From assembly GCA_001724265.1 (NCBI GenBank), contig MEDY01000191.1, positions 1 to 64,000 of the forward strand: a stretch of 64,000 nucleotides of DNA, read 5' to 3'. A program made the position numbers and the translations under genes. This document shows, piece after piece, positions 9,694 through 22,118 of this stretch. Position 1 is the stretch's first letter; every line of letters starts with the position of its first letter. Below the pieces are notes generated by a model. The model worked only from the letters and a program-made list of their open reading frames with translations, had not been told where the DNA came from and made no database searches. The DNA is from Rhizaria sp. SCN 62-66 (taxonomy: Eukaryota; Rhizaria, unplaced).

Positions 9694-12475
9694 ATGCCTC
9701 GCTTTTGGGTTGATGACGATGTCGCCCAGCTTATTGCTGAGGCAGGACGCCTTTTCAACCTGCAGTGCCTTACGACCGCCGTCGCGGGACGCATGCCGCT
9801 CGACAACGTGCTTCTCCCTCGGCCTCCGCAGCGCAGTACTTCGACTGCTCACGCGCAGCACTTTGCACCTCCGCTGCGCCCCGGCTCGCTGGTGCCGCCT
9901 GCCGCAGGCCGCACGCCGTCGTGCCCCGGCCGCGCCCTGGGCCTGCAGCCATCGGCGCTTGACGACCGCGCCTTCTCCCACGGCGGCCACCACGGCGCGT
10001 TCGGCGCCTGCGACGACGACGACGGTTTCGCGGACGTGGACGCGCACCCCGAGGAGGAGGACGCCTTCTCGGGCCCCGCCCCGCTGCCCCGCAACGCCTG
10101 CGACGTCGCGCGCCTGCTGACCGAGGCCGTCACCGCGCCCTTCCCGCTGCGCCCGCCTTCGCCGGTCTTCGCGCACGCCGCCCCGGCCGCCTCTCAAGGC
10201 GCTGCGGTTGCGGGCGCCTCTGCGTCCTCGTCCTCGTCGACCGCGTCGCAGGCCGCCCCAGGCGCGGGCACAAGGCCCACGCGCACGTCCTTCGCCTCGG
10301 AGGACGCGCCGGCGGGCCCCGCCGCCGCGGCCGCCGCCACGGCCGCCGCCGCGGCCGCCGCGACGGTGGCGTGCTGCAACGATCTTGCGTGGCGCATCGC
10401 GCGGCTGGCGCTGACGCCCGACGCGCTGGAGCAGCTCGACGAGAGCGGCTGGACGCCGCTGATGCACGCCGCACACGCCGGATCCGCGCCCGCGGCCGCG
10501 CTGCTGCTGGCGGCGCGCGCGAGCATGTCTGTGCGCACGAAGCATGGGTAGACACCGCTGATGCTGGCGTGCCAGGGCGGGCACGCGCCGACCGTGGCCG
10601 TTTTGCTGCAGGCGGGCGCGGACCCGCGCGCCTGCGACCACGAGGGCGTCACCGCCATGCACTTTGCCGCCGAAGTCTCCCCCTGCGCGCCCGCCGCCGC
10701 CGCCGTCGCCGTCGCGGCCAACACACAGAGCGCGCGGGGCGGCGGCAACATGGCCGGCTGCAGTGCGGGCAACGGCAGCACGCTGCACCACGCGACGCTC
10801 TCAAGCCACAGCGCGACCCCAGCTACGACTGCGGCGGCTGCGGCAGCGGCCAGCACGGCGGCCTGCACCGGCGCGGCACGCTGCGTGACGCTGCTGGCCA
10901 ATGCGCGCGCCAACACGGACGCGCGCGCGGGCTCCGGCGCGACGCCGCTGCTGCTGGCCGCGCAGAACGGGCACGCGCGCGCGGTCCAGGCGCTGCTCGC
11001 CACGGGCGCGCTGCCAGACCTGCCCTTCGAGGCCGCCGCGCCCGTCGCCGCCGCGCGCAACGCGCACAACGCGCACGGCGACATCGCCGCGACTGCAAAC
11101 GCGGACAGGGCTCTCGCAGCGAGCGCTGCGGCGGCGACGGTCGCGCTGCCGTCGCTGGTCGTGTACACGCCCATGCACGTCGCGGCCTCAGGGCCCGGCT
11201 GTCCCGGCTCCGGCGCCGCTTAGCCCGCGGACTCGGCGCACGCGCTTGCGCTCGCGGGTGCGTTGTCGGGCGAGCAGGCATGCGCGCACGGGACCTGCGC
11301 GCGCCGCTGCCGCAGCTGCCGCCGCGCGCTGCGCCGCCAGCGCCGCCGCGCGCAGCGCCGCCGCGACAGCAGCGCCGAAGGCAGCCTCGTGTCGAGCGCC
11401 ACGGCCCTGTCGGCGTTCGGCGACTCGATGTCGCAGTCTGTCGCCGGCTCATCCCTGGTCGGCACCTGCACCTGTGCCTGCGCAGCACGCACGGCGGCCG
11501 GCGCGCTCCCCGCCGCCGGCGCCCGCTTGCCGCCGCTGCTGCCGCAGCCGCCGGCGCTGCAGTCGCACGTTCACGCGCATGAGCACGCGCACGCGCACGG
11601 GCATGGGCAGCCGCTGCTGCCGACGGGTCTCGAGTCGGCGCGGAGCGGCCCCCCCGACGCCGGCCTCCGCCCGGCGACCCTGCTTTTCCCCGCGCCCGGC
11701 CTCCGCCTTGCCGCCGCCGTCCCCATGTCCGCCGTCCCCGCGTCCGCCGCTGCGGCCGCCTCCGCCGCCTCTGTTGCCGACGGTCCAGTGGCGCCCGCGC
11801 CGGGCCCGGTGGTGCTGACATCCGGCGGAGCGCGAGTGCGGCCTGTCGCCAGCGCCGCCGCCAGCACCACCGCCGCGGCCTCGCCCCTGACGGCCTCCGG
11901 CGCGCTCAGCGGGGCGTCGCCGGCGCAGTCGAGCGCGTCGCGGCTCTCGGGCGGCGCGTTATCGGCCTCGTGCAACAACCTCGCCGGCCTCGGCCTCAGC
12001 GCCGCGGGCGCAGTCTGCGTGTGCGGCGCCGCGGCGGCCGGCGGCGGCCAGGGCGGCGGCGGGTCGCTGTTGTTGTTGTCGTCATCATCGTCGTCGCACT
12101 CATACTCGCAGCCGCAGCTCAACCACCGCGGAGGCTCTTCGCTCTCTGCCGCCGCCGCCGCTGCCGGGGCCGTGGCGGCGCCGCTGCCCGCGGTCTCGGC
12201 GGCGGCCGTGGTGCGCCTGCTGCTCGCCGCGGGGCTCAACCCCACGACTGGAGCCACGACCTTCACCGTCTGTCCCGATGGTGATAGTGACGGCGAAGAC
12301 GGCTTCGACCTCGGCCGCCGCCGCCGCAGCGCCAGCAACGCGAGCAGCCACAGCCTCAGCCACAGCCACCCCGACATCGACACTGCCGCGGCTCTATTGC
12401 GCGCGCTCGGCCCCAGCGCTGGAGACAACAACGCCGGCGCCAGCGCTGGCACGGGCGCCGTCGCGAGCAGCGGCA

Positions 12476-12509
<34 letters not shown>

Positions 12510-14564
12510 CAGACTCTCGGCGCTGTGCCAGTGGCTGCAATGGCTGCGCCAGCGCCCGCGCGCGCCGCCGCTGCCGACGGCGTCGCCGCTGCACGTCGCC
12601 GCGCGCTTCAACTTGCCCGACGTTATCTCGGTGCTGCTGCGCGCGGGCGCCTCGGCGCTGGCCGACGCCAAGCTCTGCTGGGCCGATGCCAGCTGCAGCG
12701 CGCCAGAGATCTCGCCCGCCGCTATGGCAGCGCTCGCCGCGCACCGCAGCAGCCACGGCCCTCTGCAGACTGACGCGAGCGCCAATACAAGCGTGGACCA
12801 GACCCAGTCTCAGTCCGCGGCTCATCCTTCGGCCGCGCCGCTGTCGGCGCCCTCGCTGTCGCCCGCGGCCTCTGCCGCGCGGTCCCAGGCCTCGCAGATC
12901 TTGTCGCAGGCGCCGCCGCTCTGGCCGTGCTCCTGCGCCGCCCGCGGCTACGCGCCACGGCTGCCCAACGCCGCCGTCACCGAGGGCACGATGGTGGCGC
13001 TCACGCCACTGCAGTGCGCGCTGCTCTCGGGCAGCCGCCGCTCCGCGCGCGCGCTGCTGCGGGCCGGCGCGCTTATGCCGCCGCTGCTGCTGCAGCCGAG
13101 CCTGACCGCCTCGACGGCCCTGCTGGCGCTTCACAGCGGCAGCGGCGCCTGTGCTGCCGAGAGCGCTTGCGCCTGCGCCTGCGACCCGCTGTGGTGGGCC
13201 GTTGCGCAGGCCGCCGCGGGCGCCGCGAGCCGCAGCCGCACGAAGCGCGCGCGCGCGGCCACGCTTGCGGGCGCTGCCAGCGATGTCGCCGCTGCCGCCG
13301 CTGTCGTCGCGAACGCTGCGCACGCCGCCGCCGCCGCCGCTGCCGCGGCTGCTGTGGGCGATGCGATCGAGGCGGACGCACCTCACGGGCACGTGCACGC
13401 GGGCGCTGTGAGTGCTGTCGCGTCAGGCGTCGCGTGCGCCACCGCCATGGCCGGCACCGTGGCCGCGCGCGTGCGCGACTGGGTGACCGCCTCCGCCGCC
13501 GCCGCCGCCGCCGCGTATGTCGCCGTGGCCGCCGCCGCCGCGGCCGAGTGCGGCGCCGACGGCTCTGGCCCGGCGGACAAGCGCGCGAAGCGGCTCAAGG
13601 CTGAGGCGCAGGGCTGGCTCGCCGCCGCCGTCGCAGTCTCGGCCGGCTGGGCCGCGGCGCGCATGCACGTCAAGGGGCTGCCCACGGTCACGCTGTTGTC
13701 CCACTCGGTTACCTTGGCGTCAACGGCCACTGGGACTGAGGACAAGCTTGACACTGCTACTGCTCCTGCCACTGCGGCTGCGGACGAGGCTGAGGCTGAG
13801 AGCAATCAGGCCCCGAGCGGTGCCGCCCCGGCCCTGGACGCGAGGCCTGTCACGACGACCGTGAGCAGCGGCGAGTCCGTGCGGCGCCTGAGCGACTGCG
13901 GCGGCGACTGCGACGCGAGCGTGCATGTGGGCGTCGACGGCGACGGCGAGGGCAACGGCAACCGCAGCGACGCCCAGACGGAGATCGTTGCCGTCGACAA
14001 CGGCGCGGACCGGGACGCGCGCGCCAACATCCGCAAGGGCAAGAGCGCGCGCAAGGCGAGCGACGCGGACGTGGACTGCGACGGCAACAACAACAGCAGC
14101 AGCAGTGCGTGCCTCAACGACGACGACGACGATGTTGACGACGACGACGTTGACGACGATGACGACGACGAGGACGAGGACACGACCGGCAACGACGACG
14201 AAGAGGACGACTACGACAGCGACGATGACGACCACGAGCCCTACAACAAGAAAAACAACAACAGCAGCAGCTTCTACTTCTACAACAGCAGCAGCAGTGG
14301 GGCTTACGGTCACACCCACGCGTTCGCGAGCTACAGCTTCAAGGGCGAGCGGACGCTGCTGTCCACGCCGCCCCGCAGCGACGTTTCCTGCGCCCCCTCG
14401 GTGGCCCCGTCCAACGCCACCTCGCAGGCGCAGTCGGCGTCGCTGTCGCCGCCCCTGGTGACGCCGCCGCCATCGCTCATCGCCGCCGCCGGCCCGCCCG
14501 CGCTCGCCGCGTGGGCGCGCGCCCCCATCATTGCAGCCGCAGCTGCAACTGCGCAACAGCAGTC

Positions 14565-14595
<31 letters not shown>

Positions 14596-14868
14596 CGGCG
14601 GACGCAGCTCAAGGTTCCTGCGCTGTTGCACTTCGCGCCTGCTGCCGCGCTGGCCGCGGTGTTGGCTGTCGCAGTGTCTGTGGAGGGCGCCGGCGCAGCA
14701 CTGGCGCGGGCTGCGCTTGAAAGCGTGACCGGACCTGCTGTGCAGTGCAGCGAAGTCAGGGCGACAGCTGAAGCCGCTGCGCAAAACGCGAAGCTGGCCG
14801 GGAATGATGATATTGCGGACGTGATTGATGTGTGGTTAAATCAGAATAACTTGATCACGCAAAATTAA
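9694..14868 (+). CDS. Large ankyrin-repeat protein read through two in-frame UAG codons
   Basis: One continuous frame of 1,724 residues from ATG 9694 to TAA 14868 if UAG codons 286 (10549) and 510 (11221) are sense. Ankyrin repeats lie before, across and after them: ESGWTPLMHAAHAGS, then KHG-UAG-TPLMLACQGGH, HEGVTAMHFAAEV, GATPLLLAAQNGHARAV, YTPMHVAA, later SPLHVAARFNLPDVISVLL (~12580) and LTPLQCALLSGSRRSA (~13000). Between them are Ala/Ser-rich inserts, and near the C-terminus an Asp-rich block (14118-14245) and a poly-Gln run (~14563). Such repeats mediate protein binding; the partner is unknown. A TTTGCAG acceptor-like site ends 9 nt before the start. The alternative, three fragments of a pseudogene, is unlikely because codon composition and frame stay intact for 3.6 kb after the last UAG. 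Confidence 0.8.
10549..10551 (+). other. In-frame UAG inside an ankyrin repeat
   Basis: Codon 286. The repeat reads TKHG-UAG-TPLMLACQGGH, so UAG occupies the variable residue of the canonical G-x-TPL turn. Gln is common there in the family (GQTPLH); the preceding repeat has Trp. The next base context (ACA CCG) does not match known readthrough signals. Confidence 0.85.
11221..11223 (+). other. Second in-frame UAG in ankyrin protein 1
   Basis: Codon 510, following PMHVAASGPGCPGSGAA and followed without any other stop by PADSAHALALAGALSGEQ. The frame downstream stays open for 1,215 further codons. Confidence 0.8.
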
Positions 14869-15187
14869 CACTTTCTTTAACTGACTTTACTGCCTACCTA
14901 ATAATACACTTTTTCTTCAAGTCGACAGCGCGTCTTTTATCACAATTTGAGCCGACCTTTGTCGTCGTGGAGTGGCGGTCTGACTGTGGGTCCATTGCCG
15001 AAGTCGTGGAAGCTCTTGCTGACAGGGGCAAGCTCGCCTCAATTGAATGATCAGAATCCGTCTCTACCTCTCGTCTAAAGAAGTCGTTGTTTTGATATAC
15101 TTCCTGAGATGCGCTTTATTTTTTGATCATTTGCTGTTTCTTACATGCGCTTTGTCTATCCTTCTGTATCTTTTGTTCGTCATAGGT
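14869..15187. other. Short spacer, ankyrin protein 1 / Get2-like
   Basis: AT-rich, with a pyrimidine-rich stretch ending in GTCATAG at 15185, two bases before the next ATG. No GTACG or GTAAG donor is obvious within it. Confidence 0.4.
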
Positions 15188-16534
15188 ATGTCCGACACCG
15201 AGGAGGTACCCGCCTCCGCAGTCGTCGCGCCTGCGACCCCCGTCCCCGCTTCGTCAACCCCGGAGCTTCCCTCCCTCCCCAAGGCGCCCGAAACTCCCTC
15301 CACGCACTCTGCGGCCGCTGAGCCTGTGACTCCCGCCGCTGCCGCTCCTGGCGGCGACGCCGCCTCGTCTCCCGCTCCTGCTGCCGCCTCAGCTGCGCCC
15401 GCTGCCGCCGCCGTCCCTGCGACCCCGATGTCCCCGGCCGAGCGTGCCGCGCAACGCCGCGCGAAGATCCTTGCGCGCGGCGACTCGCGCATGGCGTTGG
15501 TGACTGGCTCGATGAACGCCAACACGTTCCAGGTGAAGAACAGCGCGCCGATTCCCGCTGAGGTGGTGGCGGCCCACGCGCTGCCGACCCCGGCCGCGAT
15601 CGCGCCGCCCACGCCCGCGCCCGCGGCCAAGCCCGCCACCAGCAACGCTGCCGACACCGCCTCGGTCGAGGACGACGCCGACGCGGACTCGTCGTCGTCG
15701 TCAGCCGCCTCTGGCGCTGCTGATGCCGACAGCAGTCTGCGCCAGCGCAAGCCCGACGCCGCCCCCGCTGCTGCCAAGCCCGCGGCCGCCACTGCTGCCG
15801 CCAAGCCCGCTGCCGCGGCCCCCGCCGCCGCAGCTGCGGCCGCGCCGTCCGTGGTGACGCCCGCGCCGCTGCCGTCAGCGCTGACGAAGCCGATCCCCGC
15901 GCTGCGCACGTACGCGAAAGCCGAAACGGTGCTCCGTCTGCTGGGCATCTTCGTCCTCGCCTGCCTCTTCTCCTCCGACCCGGGCGCGCCCGCCGTGGCC
16001 GTCCCCGCCGCGGGCGCGGGCTTGGCCGCCGTGCAGGGCTACCTGGCTGCGGCGGGCGGCGCGCTGTCCTCAGCCGCCATGGCCATCCCCTTCGCCTCGG
16101 CGCGCCCCGTCGCCGCGCTCGTGATCCTCTACCTCTGCTACGAGGCCGCCGTCGCCTGGGTGCTGCGCGCGCTGCGGGCGCGCTCCAAGGCCGAGGTTGC
16201 GGCCGCCATGGCCGCTGCCAACGCGGCGCTGCCCCGGGGTCCGCTGATGGGCTCCCGCGCGGACCCTGCCGCTGCGACGCTGGGCCTCATGACGCCGATG
16301 GGCGGTGCGGGCGGCGCCGGCGGCGACGCGGCGGCGCTGATGAACCTGCTGGACAAGGCAGCCGGGCAGGCGGACGTGTTCACGGCCGGGCTGGGCAACT
16401 CGTTTGCGGGCAAGGCGATCGCGTGGTCCGGCACGGTCATGTCGACGTACAAGACCGGCAAGGCGCTCGTTGACGGCTTCTGCTTCCTCGTCGCCGTCAC
16501 CACCGTGCTCTCTGCCGCGCGCGCGCTCGTCTGA
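15188..16534 (+). CDS. Get2/CAML-like ER receptor for tail-anchored protein insertion
   Basis: 448 residues. The Pro/Ala/Thr-rich N-terminal region contains SPAERAAQRRAKILARGD (from residue 82), followed by SRMALVTGS. This matches the cytosolic motif of Get2 and CAML (a charged R/K-rich helix ending in a short R...I/V-T segment) that binds the Get3/TRC40 ATPase carrying tail-anchored clients. The C-terminal part has about three hydrophobic segments: LRLLGIFVLACLF, VAALVILYLCYEAAVAWVL and a final GFCFLVAVTTVLSAARALV near the end, matching the three-helix layout of the family. The protein would sit in the ER membrane with Get1/WRB, which is not in this window. Length is typical to long because of Ala-rich inserts. 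Start MSDTEE is chosen because the upstream open frame looks untranslated and ends in an acceptor-like GTCATAG. Stop TGA. Get2 sequences diverge strongly, so confidence is moderate. Confidence 0.6.
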   Translation: MSDTEEVPASAVVAPATPVPASSTPELPSLPKAPETPSTHSAAAEPVTPAAAAPGGDAASSPAPAAASAAPAAAAVPATPMSPAERAAQRRAKILARGDSRMALVTGSMNANTFQVKNSAPIPAEVVAAHALPTPAAIAPPTPAPAAKPATSNAADTASVEDDADADSSSSSAASGAADADSSLRQRKPDAAPAAAKPAAATAAAKPAAAAPAAAAAAAPSVVTPAPLPSALTKPIPALRTYAKAETVLRLLGIFVLACLFSSDPGAPAVAVPAAGAGLAAVQGYLAAAGGALSSAAMAIPFASARPVAALVILYLCYEAAVAWVLRALRARSKAEVAAAMAAANAALPRGPLMGSRADPAAATLGLMTPMGGAGGAGGDAAALMNLLDKAAGQADVFTAGLGNSFAGKAIAWSGTVMSTYKTGKALVDGFCFLVAVTTVLSAARALV

Positions 16535-17365
16535 GTGCGCACTGGGCGAGCCAGCAACGCACGACGCGATCTCAGTTGTGTGTTGTTGGTGTTGGTGTTG
16601 GTGTTGTGGAATGATTAGTCGCAATACTCACGGTGATACTTGTGAGGGGCCAGAAAGTGCTTTCCGCAATTTTGGGTATACCCTACACTGGTGTTGTTTA
16701 TTAAGTCAGATTTTTGTATGTCTCTCTATATAATAAAACCTAAATATTTGAAAATGATCGATTTAATGACTGTTTATCCAATCATATCGTCAATTGTCGT
16801 GCAGTTTGCCAGCCGTTGAGCAAGTCCAAGGTGACTGTGCGAAGAAAGTGCGCACAGTCAAGTTTTGAAGAGACGTTTTTGGGTTCGAGTTGCAATCGAA
16901 ATACGATAAAATTTTGGCGATAACTGCGGATTATAGCGCATCAACTAGAACACTACTGCATTCTTGTGCAGTATACCCGCCTGCATTGTTTGTATTCTCC
17001 GCCTGCACGTATCTATCGCGCTATCCAGAGTCTTTTTGCTCTGCATGTCGGCATGTCGGACGACGCGCCGCCAGCCTTCATGCAACTGTGTTTTGCTCGC
17101 TTTTATTATGCTAAAACCTCATACTATGCACATGAACATAATATTTAGCTTTCTACGTTTATGTTTCATCAGTTCTCTCGGGTTATTCATCATGAATGTC
17201 TCACAATCACGCCTATCTTCGAACATCTTCCCATTGTGGGCCTCCTTTCCACGCACAGCGCCTGGGCCTGTCCATTAGAACCATCTTTTGATTATCAAAA
17301 GAAGCTTGAAATTGCATCCTTTTAAGTACCCAAACTGTCCCTCGGGCTTTTTTATCTAAGCCGCT
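16535..17365. other. Spacer, Get2-like / ketosynthase
   Basis: AT-rich. It has a GTTGGT repeat (GTTGTTGGTGTTGGTG) just after the Get2 stop, AATAAA at 16732-16737 as a likely poly(A) signal, and an imperfect repeat of GTGCGCACAGTC around 16835-16860. No gene seen; short open frames are not protein-like. Confidence 0.45.
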
Positions 17366-20300
17366 ATGTCTGATCACTCTCCTAAACGGAACAGCCCTCT
17401 CACGGGCACTGCATCTTTCTCGGCCTCGGCTTCGGCTGAGCGCCCCCCGACTTCGGCCTCGTCTTCAACTCACCAGCACTTGGCCTCAGCCGCCGCGCAC
17501 TCGTCCTCGATGCCCCCACCTGCTCTTCTGCGCGCCGCGTCCCCGGCATTCTACTACTACTCGTCGATGCAGCCGCCGTCGCCGTCGCCGTCCACGGCGG
17601 CCTACTCCGCCTTCCCGCCCCCGCTGCTGCCCGCGCCCGCGGCCGACGCGCTCTTCGCTGAGCCGCACCACAGCGCCGGCGCGCTGGACCTGGCCGTGGC
17701 CGAGGCCGCCGTCGCCGCCGCCGCGCAGCACCAGGGCTGCGTGATGTGCTCGCCGCTCGCGCCCCTGCTCCCCGTCGCGCTGCCTGCTGTGCAGGCGCAG
17801 CAGCACAGCGCCTCGGTGACGGCGTACCACAACGGCCAGCAGGGCCAGCCGCAGCTGCAGGAGCCGCAGCCTGCGGGCGCGCCGCCGCGGACGCGCACGC
17901 GCGCACGCATCGTCATCTCTGGCCTGTCGCTGGGGCTGCCCTCGAACCCGGCCAACCCGGGCGCGGCCGTTTTCTCGCCCGACAACCTGCCCTCGCTCTT
18001 CCGCGGCGACCTGCGCATCCAGCCGCTGACGGACGCCGACACGGACGCGCTTCTGTCGATGCGCCCCTTTGCGCTGGGCAAGCCGCCCGCGCCGGGCGCC
18101 GCGCGGCCGAAGCAGTACTACTCGCGCGCGGGCCCCATGCTGCGCGTGCATGCGCGCCTTACGCCCGGCGCGTTCGACCTCTGCGCCGAGTACGGCGTGC
18201 CCGCCTTCGTGGCCGAGGCGCTCGACGCGTCCTTCACGCTCGCCATCGCCGCCGGCTTCGAGGCCCTCCACGACGCAGGCATCCCCGTCCTCTCGGAAGA
18301 CATCGTCGACGACAGTGCAGCTGCCTCGGGTGCCGATGCGCCGCCGCCGCGCCGCCGCCGCCGCGCCGCGCCGCTGCCGGAGCCGCTGCAACGTGACACG
18401 GGCGTGATCTTCGCATCCTCGTTCCCGGGACTCGAGTCGCTGGCCGAGGAGGCCGAGGCCGTGGGGCTGGACCGCGCGCGCGCCGCCGTGGCCGCCGCGC
18501 TGGCCGAACGCGCCGCGGACCCGCGCGTGGCGGCCGCCGACGCCGCCGCGCGCGCCGCCGAGGCCGCGCTAGGCCCCGCGCCCGACGCCGACACCGCCGC
18601 CCGCGAGGCCGCGGCCGCCGCGCGCGTCGAGACGATCTCCGAGGCCGAGGCGATGCTCGCCAAGGGCTACGCGGACGCGCGCGCCGCCGCGCTCGCCGCC
18701 ATCGACCGCGCCCACGGCAAGACCGGCGCCGGCGGCTCCACCGGCAGCTCCACCACGGGCACTGCTGTTGCAGTCGAGACCGACGCGGCGACGGAGGCGG
18801 TGCTGTACGAGTACAACCGGAAGCTGCTGTTCCGCGTGTTGGTGATGGCCAACGCACAGCTGGCCGAGCTGATCCGCGCGCGGGGGCCCAACACGCAGAC
18901 CAACGCTGCCTGCGCCGGCACCTCGCAGGCGCTCGCCATCGCAGAGGACTGGCTCGCCGCGGGCCGCTGCGCGCGCGTGCTCGTCGTCGCCGCCGACACG
19001 CCCACCTCGGCGCGTCTGCTGCCATACGTGTCCACGGGCTTCATGGTCCTGGGCGCGGCCTCGACCGTGGCAGCGCCCGCAGTGGCCGCCGCGCCCTTCG
19101 ACGTGCGCCGCAAGGGCATGATCATGGGCGCCGGTGCCGTCGGCTTCCTCGTCGAGACCATGGCCTCCGCGCGCATGCGCGCCCCGCACCTCGCCGGCGG
19201 CGGCTCCGCAACCGCGACTGCCGCGGCGGTGCCGGGCACGGGCACGCCGGCAGAGTGGTGCCCGCGCGCGGAGCTCCTGGGAGCGCACGTCGCCAACTCT
19301 GGCTTCCACGCCACGCTCATCGACTCGCAGCACGTCGCGCGCGAGCTCTGCGCCTTTGTCGAGTGCATGACGCGCGTGCACCGCGGCCGCCTGCTCCGCG
19401 GCGCGCGCTACCGCTCCGACGGCACCGTCGCCGGCCTCGCCGCCAACGGGCTCGCGGGCGTCTGCAATCTCAAGCCCGTCGCCGCCGCCGCGCTCGCCGC
19501 AGCCAAGCCCGCGCCCGCCGCCGCCGCTGCCGTCGGCGACGGCGCAACTGAGACAGCTGAGGAGGCCGAGGCCAAGAAGGCCGCCGCCACCAAGGCCGCT
19601 GCCGCCAAGGCCGCCGCGCTCGATGAGGCCGTGGCGGCGGCCGCGCTCGCCGCCGCCGCGCTGCCCAGTCCCGACGACGACGTCCCCGCCGCCGTCGTGG
19701 CCGCCGCTGCCACTGGCTCTGCCGCGTCCGCGCCCGCTGCCCCCGCGGACGAGGCGGCGGACGCGGCGCTGTTCGCGCCCGTGGTGGGCGGCTACTACCA
19801 CGCCCACCCCTCCGGCTACCCGGCCCCCAAGCCCGCCTGCGACGCGGCTGTCGAGAAGGCGCCCGCCGCCGCCGTCGCGTGCGCTCCGGCGGCCAAGTGC
19901 GGGGCAGAGATGCCCGCGCCGTCGCAGGTGACGTACTCGTACGCGGCCTCGGCGGCGCGCGCGCGCCTCTTCCGGCGGCGCCTGGCGCGGCGCCTTGCCT
20001 TTTTCACGCACGAGACTGGCACGGCGTCGTGCGCCAAGTCGGAGCTCATGGCGCTGGAACTCGCTCTGGGCCGCCGCGGCAAGGCCTCGACGCTCGTGTG
20101 CAACACCAAGGGACTCACGGGCCACGCCATGTCGGTCTCGTTCGAGGACGTCGCCGCCGTGGGCTCGCTGCACCACAAGCTGGCGCCGCCCGTGGCGAAC
20201 CTGGCGCGGCCCGACCCCGCGCTGGGCTCGGCGACCTACTCGCCCGGCGGCGCGCATGACCGCACGCTGGCGCTACGCTTCGCCGCCGGCTTCGGCTCGC

Positions 20301-22080
20301 AACTCATCTTCCTGCTCTTCAAGGCCTGGGACCCCAGCGACGTGGCCGACGCCGACGTGGTCGCCACAGCCTCGCCCGTGCCGCTGCCCGCGGCCGCCGG
20401 CCCCATGCTCTTCCCGGTGGTGGCGACTCAGCTCGACGACGACGACGTCGACGCCATCGCCGCGCTGCCGCCGCGCCGCCCCCCCACCCCGCCCGCCGCC
20501 AACGCGGACGCCGCCGCGGCCGCCGCGGCCGCCGCCGAGGCGCAAGGCCTGTGCCCGCAGGCCGAGCGGTATCCGCGCTGGCCCGCGCCTGACGCCGTCC
20601 CCGTCGCGGACGCAGCCTCTGTCTCCGGCGCTGCTGGACCTGTGCCTGCGTCTGCGTCTGGGGCGACTGAGGTCACGGACGCCGCGGAGGCCGCCGTGCT
20701 TGCGGTGATTGCGGGAGCGCCTCAGCTGACCGCCTCCCCGTCGCCATCATCGTCTCCGGCGCCCTCGCTGCCCGCCTCGCCCAGCCCCCGCGCGCCCTCC
20801 ACGCTCCCTGCCGCGCTCTCGGCCCACAGCCACAGCGCCGCCGCCGGGGCTGCCGCCGGAGGCGTCGCCGGTCTGTCGCTGTCGGCGCCCGCGTCGGGCG
20901 GCCAGCTGCCTCTGGCGGCCGCGGGCATCCCCACGGTGCCGTGGTACATCTCGCCCCGCGCCCTCTGCGCGCGCCACCGCGCCGCCGCCGCCGCCACGGC
21001 CCCGCCTGCCGCGGTCGCCGCCTACGCAGCCGCCGCCGCCGCTGGTTCCGGCTCCGGTTCCGGCTCTGGCGCGAGCTCGAGCGCGAGCTCGATGCACGTC
21101 AAGACGCTGAGCGGGAGCGGCGGGCGCGCGCCAGTGCCGCTGCCACCGTCGCTGCCCTCGTCGCGCAGCCACTCGAACATCGCCGGCATCGCCACCACCA
21201 TGGGCTTCAGTGCCAGCAGCGCCAGCGCCAGTGCTTGTGCCAACGGCAACAACAAGTACAACGCGTCGACCCGCGCCTCCGTCCATACCACCGTCGGCCA
21301 CGGCCACTCTGCTGCCGGCGCTGCCGCGGTGAGCCCGAGCAGCGCGTCGTTCAACGCCAGCGGTCCGGGCGTCACCATGGGCTCCGTGGCCACGCTACCG
21401 CCCCCGCGCGCGCACCGCCGCTCCGCGGGCGCCGCGGGCACCGGCTCTGCCGCCGGCGCCGGCGCCGGCGCCGGGGCCTTGGACTCGGACTCGGACGACT
21501 GCGGCGCCAGCGACGGCGGACTGCCCCGGTCCTCGTCCCGGTCCTCGTCGCCCTCGCGCGCCTCGGCCGCGTCGGCCGCCGCCGCCGTGAGCGGCCGTGC
21601 GCGGGTGACCGAGGTGGACGGCAGTGCGCTGGCGACGGCCATGATGACCGCCCGCAACGCTGAGGACGGTATGAACGCGCCCGCGGCGCCCGTGGCGGTG
21701 CCGGCTTCCAGCGCGCGCAGCGGCCACCGCAGCTTCGTGCTGGGCGGCGGCTTCGACGACGCATCGACCGCCACCGAGGACGACGGCCACGGCCACGGGG
21801 CCGGGGCGGACAACGACGACGTCAACGGCGACGATGACGACGACGGCGACGACTCGGCCGACAGCAACGGCAGCGCGAGCGGCGCCGCTGGCGGGGCCGC
21901 GAGCGCGCTGCCGCGGCACGGAATGACGCGGTCGAGCTCGCAGTCGCAGTCGCTGCGGTCCAAGATCGCACAGCCCTTCGTGGCCGTGTCGTCGCGCATC
22001 TCCTCCTTCCTCTCGACCTTCTCCGCGCCCGGGAACCCGCCGCTGTACCCCAACGGCGACGTCCGCGGCAACGCCGGCAA

Positions 22081-22118
<38 letters not shown>

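Noticed and set aside
9694-14868. Interpreting ankyrin protein 1 as a pseudogene with two nonsense mutations
   Set aside because: There are no frameshifts, no TAA or TGA, ankyrin repeats remain after both TAGs, and the same codon behaves alike in two other genes.
15047-15187. N-terminal hydrophobic extension of the Get2-like protein
   Set aside because: The upstream open frame looks like untranslated pyrimidine-rich sequence ending in an acceptor-like CATAG; the family N-terminus is hydrophilic.
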